The translations under genes and the position numbers were made by a program. Under the pieces are notes generated by a model. The model had not been told where the DNA came from. It saw only the letters and a list, made by a program, of their open reading frames with translations, and made no database searches. This document shows positions 45,781 to 55,171 of a DNA stretch of 64,000 nt, one piece after another; the stretch's first letter is position 1, and the number at the start of each line of letters is the position of its first letter. Source of the stretch: Alopecurus myosuroides. Taxonomy: Eukaryota; Streptophyta; Magnoliopsida; Poales; Poaceae. The stretch lies in NCBI GenBank assembly GCA_028641055.1, contig CM054058.1:80908392-80972391 (forward strand), written 5' to 3'.

Positions 45781-46955
45781 AGAAACGTTAGATCTTGCAA
45801 GATACTTCAGAGTATCACACATATCCTTTGGGTTTTGGGTTCAATACGATTAGTTTTGGCGGATCTTGTCGAGCACTTGTAGTTTGCGCTCTTGATGGAC
45901 ATGCGGTAAGGGAAAGGACTAGCCAATGGATCCTCGAGAGGAAAAACTCGTCCAACTAAACGGTGGTCGACGATGCTACCATTGATGATGACTACCGCGA
46001 CAACGACTGTTTCGTGGATACAGCCTCGTCCTCAAGGTAAAACACGACATAATTAGGACTAGTTCTTCTACAGTTGTTGATTAACTTAGCGATTGTGGTA
46101 TCTATATAGTCTAAAATTGGTGTTCTAGGTTAGCTAGAAAATGGATTTTGTTATGTGTTTGAAATTGACATTAAATTTGTTCATTTGTTCTATTTCGTAA
46201 TGACATAGGTCCCAATTTTAGTGTACCGCACAAGGCCTCGAATATTTCCGGCACGGCCCCTGTGAAGGCAAACGGTAATGTAGTAATTGTACTAGTGCAT
46301 ATGATGTGCTAGTGTAAATGAATTGCTCCCGAAGTAATTCTATAGTGCTTTTCTATAGCTTATTATTTTGCAAAGAAAAAGACTATTTCGGATTCATATC
46401 ATCTACCTATATCTTATTTATTACATGTATATCAACAAAAAAAATACATTTTCTCGTGACTCTCGGGGCAGGGTGGGTAGTTTAGACAATTCGCCGGTTT
46501 ACAGCCACATATTCAGCTAGTCTGCCAACACTAAAACTCATAACATTAGCTTTTTTTTGTATAGACAGCCACAACGAGCCAAACAAACACACCCTGAGAT
46601 ACTTTTGTGGATTATAAGACAAGTCTAAAAGCCAGATCTAAGCCCAACCAAACAAAATATGGTTATATATAGACATTATAACCTCATATCACTTACTCAT
46701 CGAGTGTAAGCCCCAGAACTTGGTAGGTTTCAGCCACATGGGTCAATTTGTCAAGTGCCACATAAAGTGATACAAAAGAAGAATATCACCTATATGAATT
46801 TTGGATAGTTGAGGTTCTGATTTTGTTTTATACAAAGCAACAAACCCGTGGCAGGCGTAAAACATATTGCTAAAACGTCGATGTCCTCGACATAGTAAAC
46901 CCCATGATAGTCCTATATTTTTGTTCAATCATCATGTTTTAGTTCAGAAAGTTAT
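45781..46955. other. Intergenic DNA, no gene recognised
   Basis: AT-rich. GCCAAACAAACACACCC at 46,578-46,594 is a possible transposon terminus facing 40,491 (see findings). Confidence 0.4.
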
Positions 46956-47732
46956 TGTCGGGGGGCTACCCCTGGGTAGGGTCACGGAAGGTTTAAAGTG
47001 GTGTACAGAGTGTGGGTTAGGTCGAGGTTGACCGACATAATGCCATACCAGCATACGTTGACCGACATAAGGAGATATGCTGCGTTGTACATTATCTTGC
47101 ACGAAGAACTAGCCCAGGTTATCCGAGTTAGCCTTGGAGAAGCCGGGATAGGAGAAGTGCAACTGATCTCGGACAAGCGTCAATTGTGCGGGAGAATCCT
47201 AGATATCGCGGAGAGGTACAATCTAATCCCGTACCGCTGAATATGAGCCAACGTGTGAGAAGTGGCTAGGCATGTGCGAAGGCATGTCCTGTCACTGACA
47301 GAGGGGACAGAGGAGGCAGTGCGGTGACGCCCGTTAGACTTTCGGCTCCGTGCCGGTCGTCGTGCGCTATGCCACGGTGTTCGACACCTACACCATGTAT
47401 CGTATGTGTCTGGCCAACAGTATATAAGGTGGCCTAACTCTCATGCGCAAAGGACGACCAACACTAGGAGATTCATTTAGCGGGAGAGCTTCTTCTTCCT
47501 CTAGCTAGAGCAGCTCGAGGAGCAAGCTTGTAACCCGGTTACCAACATATATAGACAAGCAGTAGTAGGGGTCTTACCTCCTCACAAGGGACCTAAACCT
47601 GGGTAAACCGAGTATGTGCTTTGTGTCTTCAGTGTGCGCTACTCAGCGCACTATCCCTCCCCGGATACCAACAACGTCCATCCGTCCCAACTCAAGCCAT
47701 CCCATGGCATCTGCCATGATACCACCACGACA
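46956..47732 (+). repeat. 5' LTR of the Tat-like gypsy element (777 bp)
   Basis: Starts TGTCGGGGGGCTACCCC and ends CCACGACA. It has a TATA box at 47,421-47,427 (TATATAA) and the primer-binding site two bases after its end. Confidence 0.78.
47421..47427 (+). promoter_or_regulatory. TATA box in the Tat-like LTR
   Basis: TATATAAGG, placed mid-LTR as expected for the start of U3/R transcription. Confidence 0.55.
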
Positions 47733-48170
47733 GTTGGCGCCCACTGTGGGGCCAGGAGCAGCGCTGGCTGGAGTTTCTATGTGGATTGGATCCCTTCTTC
47801 CCTCGGGCGAGTGCGTGGTCAGTGACCTTGTTCACAGATCCGGCTCGCTCAACTTCGTTAGTAACAACACGGGCAACTTCGGCGGTAGGACGCTCCCAGC
47901 GGGTGGCTTCTTCGTCAACTTCGGTGCTCACCTGGTTTACATCGCCACCGAGATCGTTCGCGCGTATCACGAAAGGGTGCACGTGGCGGCGGATCCCCCT
48001 GCGGTCCGCAACCGGCGTATCGCTTGCCCCGCGGGCTGCGTGGAGGTCATGATGTCCTCGTGAGCTATTAAGGCTGGAAAAGGTGCGGCTGGTGAAGCTG
48101 ATAACGGCATCAAGGCAACCGGGGCGGCGCAAGGCCAAATCCCCTTCAGGATGCGATCGAGAAGCTGGTT

Positions 48171-49224
48171 GTGCCGATTGCTCCCAGTGCAGATCCGACA
48201 CTAGCACATGCCGAGTCGGCGGAGCAGCGACAGAGCGTGCTGCAGGAAGCGGCCGAGATCTCCCGCCTCATGAAAGAATTCAAGATCGATCTTCGTGATT
48301 ACAATAAGGCTCATGGTATCACTCTAGTAGTAAACAACCCTAGTCGCATGGATGATGTGCGGAACCGAGGTAGAAACCTCAATGCCGAGATAGCTAGAGA
48401 TGGAAAATCTAGAACTAGTAGACCTACTAGTCATGTATCGGCTAATAAACCTAAGTATATCTCTCCTGCTAAGAATCTTAGGGCTGCAGAGGCAGCATCA
48501 GCCGAGTTATCTAGCTTGACCGGTGAAGCTCGCCGTAGGCAGCAGGACCGGGTTAATGGGTTGGTATTTGAGGCTAACCGGCAAAATGAGGCCTATCGCA
48601 AGGCGAATCCAGGTCCACGTGCATCTCAAGTGATTCATTCGGCTGATGGTGCCGGTGGAAAATCCGTTGGCCAAGCCATTTTGCCGCACGTAGATGGAGG
48701 ACGTGCCCGAAGTCTGAATTTCATCAAGAAAAGGAAAATTCAACCCTATGATCCGGCGTATGCCGGAAAATAGTTAGCCGGTGAAGCAAATCCAGCTGCA
48801 GGTCCAGTTCAGCTGGCCGTGCAAAACTGCAACCCGGCTAACCGAGGTCACCCACCTCGGCATCCGGCACCAAATCAGGCTCTGCAGCAGCATCGTGCCG
48901 AGCATGCCCCGCGTAATTGTAGAAATCATCAAGTGGATGATCGTTATGATGATGGCTATTCGGCTATGGAGAAAGCTGGTTACCTAAGGTATGATCAGCT
49001 GGTGCCCGGGGTGCTCTGGATCTCGGTTGGGACCTCGCATGCTGCCGGCACATGATGCCCGCGACAAGCTGGACAGAATTTATCTATCAGAACTTCTAGA
49101 GGAGCAAGCCCCTCCTGTACCTACATGTTTCGGACCCCGGATTATGAGGGAACCCCCAGTGCTACAATTTCAGCTCGCCCGGGGTACAAAAACATATGAC
49201 GGCACCACCAAGCCGGAGGATTAG
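48171..49224 (+). pseudogene. Gag-region remnant of the Tat-like gypsy element
   Basis: The frame 48,171-48,773 encodes about 200 residues, charged and Ala/Arg-rich (RAAEAASAELSSLTGEARRR), like the linker before gag in grass Tat elements. A frame change follows. The segment 48,991-49,224 (RGTKTYDGTTKPED at its end) resembles the start of the true gag core, which is where the Tekay insertion cuts it. Non-functional. Confidence 0.5.
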
Positions 49225-50040
49225 TTGGCAAACTGTAACATCCCAAGTATGAAAACTCCTTTAGAATGTTTGTTTCTTGTTTTATTAATGTTTTGCATCA
49301 TGTCATCATACCTATTACTTTTGTTTGCATTTGTTTTGCAATTGTTTTCCATTTGTTTCCATCTGTTTTCCTTTGTTTTCCCAATTGAAATTCAAACAAT
49401 ATTCAAATGTTTTGTTTCATACTTGCTCTGTTACAATTTTTCCAAATAAAAAGTTCAATCAAAACATCATTTGTTTCCATTAAACTTTAAAGTTTAAACT
49501 ATCAAATGGTTCATTTTAATAATTCACTTAATTCAAATTTTATTCAAACTCAATTACAAACAGCACCCATTTTGAAATTATGAAACTTACAAAACAAATC
49601 AATCACTTGTTTCAAATAAACTTGAATTTAAAACTTTTAAGTTGCTTAAATCAAATTATTCAATTAATATTAATTTCATTCAAATTTCAAACAAATTGCA
49701 AACAGCACTTAAATTCAAATTATTTTGGAAAACCAAAGTTGCACTAGGTTGCTGTTACAATAAATAATCAATACAATTTTTCCTAAGATTTTTCTAACTC
49801 AAAAACCCTTTCATCTCTTCCCTTTTCTTTTTCAGCAAAAAAAAAAGAAACAGAACAGTTAAAACAAAAAAAATACCAGAGGGAGAGGAGGCAGCGCAAG
49901 TGGGCTGCGCCCACCCACAGGCCCAGCCCACGGCCTGGTACCCCTTACCTCCCCTTTCTTGCTCCTGTACGGCGCTCGATGCCGCTGTCCACGTCGTTGT
50001 ACGGCGAGCAGGAACGGCCAGCAGCGCTCGCCCTCGCCCT

Positions 50041-50046
50041 TATAAA
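50041..50046 (+). promoter_or_regulatory. TATA box of the Tekay LTR promoter (copy in LTR 1)
   Basis: CCTTATAAACCTACCCC in a GC-rich block. The same site is at 60,397-60,402 in LTR 2. Transcription would start about 30 bases downstream, leaving some 3.5 kb of LTR in the transcript. Confidence 0.6.
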
Positions 50047-50187
50047 CCTACCCCGAGCTCCCTACTAGCCCTAGACTCCACCTCCACCTCTTCTCTCGCG
50101 CCGCCGTCGCCATTCCTCCTCTCTCTGCCCGCTTCCTCTCTCTGAATTTTCCCCACCGAGCACGCCACCTCTGAACCTCTCCGATGA

Positions 50188-53100
50188 TCGCCGCCGTTAC
50201 CGCGCGCCTCCTCGCTGGCTAGCCGGGAACGGACTCGCCGCTGTACCCTCTTCCTCCTCGTCCACGCCACGGTGCCAGAAGGTTGCTGCAGCGTCGCCGC
50301 TGTCTGCCGTGCTGTCGCCGTCGTCCACTGCCCGAGCACCGTCCCCTCCTCCGTTTTCCCCCACGGTGAGCTCACCTCTCCCGCGTTTTCCTTCCCTCTC
50401 TGCATCTCAGCATCGAACGCACGCACGCACACGGCATCAGCAAGCAGCAGCAGCCCGCGCCGCTCGCCGCCGGCAACCACCGCGACCCCGCCAGGTTCAG
50501 AAAGCCAGCAGCTTTCGTCAGTTTCAGTTAACCAGCTGAAACTGAACCTAATCCTCACTGCACCCCCTATACTGTCAACAAACGCATCGCCACCGCAGTG
50601 GCAACGCAGCAGCGCGCGCGCACGGGAGGCCAGGGTTTGATCCCTGCCTCCCGCAAATAAAACCCCACCTTTTTTTTCGAGGAGCACTGACAGGAGGGCC
50701 CCCCCTGTCAGCTGCTGTGCACACACGCGGGCCACCGTGGCCCAGGGGCCCCTCTGTCAGTGGCTTGGGCTAGCCACTGCGAGGTAGAAATTGTTTTCTG
50801 CCTTATTCTTTTTTTAATTAAGTCCAAACCAATTACAGATTAGTCCCTGTTTTAAAAATGCAAATAACTTTTAATTTCCAAATCCAAATAATACAAATAA
50901 AATATGTATTCTGCACCAAATTAAACCCTCTACATGATTAACTCATTTTTTTTTAAGTTTTGAATATTTCAAATTGTTCTAAAATTCAAATTCAAACAAC
51001 TCCTTTTAAATTTGGTTAATTTCATAACTAATTCAAACTTAATTCAAATAACACAAATAAAATATGTTTTCCATGCTAAATTGAACCACCTTTTCAAATA
51101 TAAACTTTGTTTCATGTTTTGAATAATTAAAATTGGTTAAATAATTTAAACCTTGTTTAAATCATTTAAATTTGCTAAATTCATAACTTGCTCAAATTAA
51201 ATTATTTTTGCACTTATAAAATATGTTTTCAAACCAGAAAAGTATAAACTTTTCAAATATGAATTTGGTTTAATGTTTTGAACAAATAAAAATTCAAATA
51301 AATTCATACTTGAATTAAATCCTTTTAAATCTTGTTTAAACTTGTTTAATTCATAATTAATTCATCTTAATTCCTTTTTCAATAATTGAAACATGTATTC
51401 CACCTAAAATTTTGTGTACTTTCCAAATATGAACTTTGTTATCTATTTTGGAAAATTTAAATTGGTGAAAACAACAACTACTTGTATAACACCTTTAAGA
51501 AACCAAAATTCCATAACTTAATAAATAAAATTCCAAACTTGGTAACCTTTATTTCAAATTGAATCTATTGTTGTTTTTCTTATTGTTTTCCTCATCCATG
51601 CATCATGCTAATCCACTTTCACATGTTGTTTAGTTGTAGATCATTTAATCCAACCTTAATTCATGGGCTTTCCTTATGCAATCCAAATTGCATATGGGTC
51701 CATTTAATTATGTTACCATGTCAACTAGTTTATTTTTGATGCATCAATTAAATGGTCATGCATCATCCCATGATTGTGCATTATGCCATGTTATTGATTG
51801 TTTGTCTATCTGCGTTGTTTGTTTGCTTCTTCTCGAATAGACGACGACGTTGAGACAGACGAGACTTACGACACCCCTTCAGAGGATTTAGCTCAGTACC
51901 AGGCTGCTGAGTTTGCAGGCAAGTATTCACTCACATGAACCATTGTGTTCCTTTCCAAATTAGATATCGATACTTTCCGTTGTCTATTCTGCTAGCCATA
52001 TGAATCGTTGCTTCTGTTCCGAACCTATCACATGTTATCCTTTAACCCTGATATAGCCTCCCTCCACACCTAACACCCCGTTGCTTGTTGCCCGTGTCTT
52101 ACTAGCATGCTTAGGGTTGTTTCTGCTCGAGTCTGTTACCCGTTACTTTCTATTACTATATCATTATGTTCTGGGGCTCGATGTTTAAACAATCAATCAT
52201 GCTAATGTTATGGTTAATAATAATTTGATGATAAGGCACCGGCAGGAGGCCCGGCGTGGTTTTGAGGCCTGCTAGTGTCGACCCTAATTAGGAAAAGGGT
52301 CTTGTCTACTGATCCATGATGAGCGCACTATCCGCATGTGGGAAGCGTGTATGGGCGCCCCCCTCAATTTGATTCGATTCGCATCTCGTCCAAATCGACT
52401 CATTTAGTTCGGGTTTTCCATTTGCCGCATGCATATGTATTTTGCGAACCCAGGCCAGGGTGGAACTTTTGTAGTCGGCATTTAGGGAGACACGTTCTTA
52501 GAGTGCTATGAGGGTCCCCTTTTCTTCGTGGGGCTTGATTAGCCGTGCGCTCAATTGCACGGGGTTCTTTGGGCTTGATGCGAACAAGAGTTGAGTTGTG
52601 TTGAGTGCCCCGCTTGGTGGAAGGCATTCCATCTGGCGGGTTATTCTTACGTGTACGGCCAAATTGGTGCACCCCTGCAGGGTAAATCTTCTCGAGAAGC
52701 CGTGTTTTCCGCGGTTATGGATGACTTGGTGAAAGTACTGGCTAACAAGTACTCAGAACAACTTACACCTAACTAATGATAACTTGACTAGTAATAGTCT
52801 TATTGATACAATAACGTGAACCATCATTAATCCAACTGTGTGAGTTATCCTCGGATTGCTTCTTTGGATAAGGGGCGAGATCCAGGATGGGTTTGTTTGG
52901 AGTTAGTTATAGTTGGTTCCGATACGCTATCTTATCCCCTTTTTGTTAGCCGGAAGTTGTAGTATGTTTCTGTAGTTGGTTAGTGCAGCCCGCTGCCGTA
53001 TCTTTTGTATCACCCCTTTCTTCCGTTGAACCCAAAGCATCTGTGCTTGATGTTGTGGGGTACACTTTGGTGAACTGTGAGTCTTGCTTACCAGTACGTT

Positions 53101-53201
53101 TATGTACTGACCCCTTTGGGGTTGTGGTTTCCGCAGACTACGCTTACGAGGATCCCCGTGATGGCTACTACGTGGAGTATGACGAGGCTGCTGACGAGTA
53201 G
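50188..53201 (+). other. Exon-like coding segments inside LTR 1 (acidic C-terminus)
   Basis: Three pieces join in one frame: 50,188-50,365 (open, ends at donor CCACG|GTGAGC), 51,841-51,918 (acceptor CGAATAG, donor TTTGCAG|GCAAGT, a strong GC-type donor) and 53,137-53,201 (acceptor TTTCCGCAG, stop TAG). The second and third pieces code an acidic, Tyr-rich tail: VETDETYDTPSEDLAQY, then YEDPRDGYYVEYDEAADE. No ATG was found in this frame in the first piece, so the true start is unknown. The same pieces exist in LTR 2. It could be an LTR-borne gene end, a captured host 3' exon pair, or spliced leader sequence. Confidence 0.4.
52591..52776 (+). other. Small open frame in the LTR (61 codons), identical in both LTRs
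   Basis: The frame runs from MSCVECPAWWKAF to VKVLANKYSEQLTPN and repeats without change at 62,946-63,131. LTR identity alone could explain this. No known domain; it would lie within the proposed 1.2-kb intron. Confidence 0.25.
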
Positions 53202-53607
53202 ATAGCGGACCCGGGCAGGATCCGAGACTACGTGGATGGGCTCCGTCTTTTCGTTTCCGGCCTCTTAGGCCTATATGGATCTTCTGGATGATTGTATTTG
53301 CTATCTCTGCTCTAGTGAGAGCTATTTGCACCTTATTTCTATTTATCTGTGTCTTAGAGATCTGTTGTGATATCACTTGTTCGAATGCCGTTGACGTACC
53401 ATGTGTGTATGTTATGAAGTACGTCAATGGAAGTAGCTGGATTTCTATGGGATGGTTTGCGCAGACGATGAATAGTAAGAGAATGGTTGTCACACGTTTA
53501 CGTGTTGGCCTACTCATATTGAGATGCGGGTGCCGGTATGCCCCGTAAGCCATTTCTCTACTGTTTAGCGGACTGTGAGTATCCCCTAGAAGTCCGGGTG
53601 CGACAAA

Positions 53608-53619
53608 TGGTATCAGAGC
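53608..53619 (+). other. Primer-binding site (initiator tRNA-Met)
   Basis: TGGTATCAGAGC, the standard complement of plant tRNA-iMet, two bases after the LTR end. Confidence 0.93.
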
Positions 53620-54147
53620 CTGTCTGCCTGTAGGATCCCTTTTACTGGTCGCAGTTGAGTCTAGAAACTATTTTGTAGCTATATAGGAAAAATGAAACGT
53701 GAGAGTAGGAATTCTGCCATTTTATTTCTTTCCCCACCCACCCTCCCTTTTCTGGTAAGGAAGTGCAACGTTGTTTTTCTCTTCTCGTCTAAATTTTCAA
53801 GTTAGGATTTCACGAATCCTGGTTTCTCTAGGATAGTTATACCTACTAGAGCATAGGAATGGAGGTGGTTGTTACATGATTTATCATGTTGCCTACTCAC
53901 GATTGAGAACGGAGGCGTGTAAGCCCCGGAAGCAAATCCTCTATTCCTTAAGCAGTAGATATTGATCCTTTAGAAGCCCGGATGGGTTTTCCGTAGTACC
54001 TCAGGAGTGTTTTGGTCTCGTGTTTCCCGATGTTGCTTCGATATCTTGTTCTTCTCAACATCCTTTTCTTCCGTTGAAACTTTGTTGTTGCTTTCCACTT
54101 CACTTCTTCTACCGGCGTGTAATCAAAACTTCCCCAATCATCTGCAG

Positions 54148-54963
54148 ATGGATCTCAGATTCTACCCGCAGGTGGTTCGGATGACTCGTTGTGAGAGCAC
54201 CGCCGGTTATCCGGAGATGCTGAGAGACATGGTCACTTATCTGGGGTTCCGTTGGGCACCAGAGTACCAGGTCTACGAGCAGCAGCGAGAGTTTGACCAG
54301 ACCTACTACCAGGCTATCGTCTACATTCTGTCAGATGATGGCATGAGCGTAGTCCACCGCTACGAGGCAGTAGGTTCCACAGTGGATATGGCCGTGCAGC
54401 AGGCAGCTTATGTGAGTCTCACCGTCCTTCGTGCTGACTACTGGGGATTTGACGATTCCATCTATCGCCACATCCCCCGTGGTTACATCACTTCAGAGGG
54501 AGCTCACTTCACTCTCTACGACAACTTGGATGTTTATGAGCATGATAACTCCAGGCTGCACACCACCGCTCAGTTTGTGAGGCACAGTGACGCAGTTGCC
54601 CGCACACTTTCTCAGGAGTTGGCTTCAGTCAGAGAGCAGCTCCACCTTGCTTTGACTCGTCTGGCGACGTACACCACAGACTTTGTTGGAGACGAGCGCT
54701 TTGCACGTTTCGATCAGCCAGTTGGTCGTCGTCTGCCAGATGCTGGAGGTTACGAGCCGATCAGAGGTCCACTCCTCAACCTTGGTGCTGGTTACACTGG
54801 GATTCCCCGCTTTGGAGCACAGGGAGCCGATGCTATGTACTTCACCACACCGAGAGTCGGGCTCAGACCACGTCAGATCTATGTGGATCGTCGTTCTACT
54901 TACTTTCGTGGGCGTCCTCCTCACCGTACCTCTCGTCGTACTACTCACCGCCGTCCTGCGTGA
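54148..54963 (+). CDS. Accessory ORF upstream of gag-pol in the Tekay element
   Basis: 271 codons from ATG 54,148 (MDLRFYPQVVRM), directly after an acceptor-like CATCTGCAG, which favours this start over the longer open frame from 54,007. The N-terminal third (residues about 20-95) contains a YEAVGSTVDMAVQQAAYVSL stretch. Its G-S-x-x-x-A-x-x-x-AA pattern is reminiscent of double-stranded-RNA-binding folds. Residues about 150-175 (ARTLSQELASVREQLHLAL) look like a coiled coil. The last 30 residues are Arg/His-rich. These traits suggest a nucleic-acid-binding helper protein, but no family was recognised. The frame is uninterrupted, while pol of the same element has two stops. Confidence 0.7.
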   Translation: MDLRFYPQVVRMTRCESTAGYPEMLRDMVTYLGFRWAPEYQVYEQQREFDQTYYQAIVYILSDDGMSVVHRYEAVGSTVDMAVQQAAYVSLTVLRADYWGFDDSIYRHIPRGYITSEGAHFTLYDNLDVYEHDNSRLHTTAQFVRHSDAVARTLSQELASVREQLHLALTRLATYTTDFVGDERFARFDQPVGRRLPDAGGYEPIRGPLLNLGAGYTGIPRFGAQGADAMYFTTPRVGLRPRQIYVDRRSTYFRGRPPHRTSRRTTHRRPA

Positions 54964-55171
54964 TGAGCATGGGAGTACCGATGTATCCATTCTTAGCTAT
55001 GTTTAGTTATCCTTTGACATTCGAACCATTTGTGGTGTGTTGGATATTCTGATGTATTTGAACATGTGATGATGTACCTGTTGGTTATCTATTCATGCGT
55101 CGGAATAGTCTCTCTTTCGGTTGTCAAGTCTATCCTTTTCTGTTGTTGTGCTAAAATGCATTTCATTCAGG

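Larger units (their letters stand above)
46956..49233 (+). mobile_element. Tat-like Ty3/gypsy retrotransposon, 5' part, interrupted
   Basis: Has a 5' LTR (46,956-47,732), a primer-binding site beginning TGGCGCCCACTGTGGGG at 47,735, and a degraded leader/gag region. It is cut at 49,233 by the Tekay element, whose left target duplication would be the five bases CAAAC at 49,229-49,233. Pol and the 3' LTR are beyond the window. Tat-lineage placement is tentative. Confidence 0.72.
49234..53605 (+). repeat. 5' LTR of the Tekay element (4,372 bp)
   Basis: Starts TGTAACATCCCAAGT and ends GGGTGCGACA. Layout: an AT-rich first 650 bases; a GC-rich promoter and leader block (49,880-50,790) with TATA at 50,041; AT-rich intron-like DNA; exon-like segments at 51,841-51,918 and 53,137-53,201. 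Compared with LTR 2 it has an extra 14-base palindrome (AAACTTTAAAGTTT region near 49,490) and lacks 67 bases that LTR 2 has at 63,639-63,705. Confidence 0.93.

Noticed and set aside
47614..48063. 149-codon frame as the gag start of the Tat-like element
   Set aside because: It begins inside the LTR and runs through the primer-binding site, so it cannot be the normal gag start.
50040..50735. Minus-strand frame of 231 codons in the Tekay LTR, and its partner at 60,301-61,080
   Set aside because: GC-rich promoter and leader DNA read backwards; no domain, and composition explains the openness.
52400..52672. Minus-strand 90-codon frame repeated in both LTRs
   Set aside because: The repetition only reflects LTR identity; no coding signature, and it is opposite to the element's transcription.
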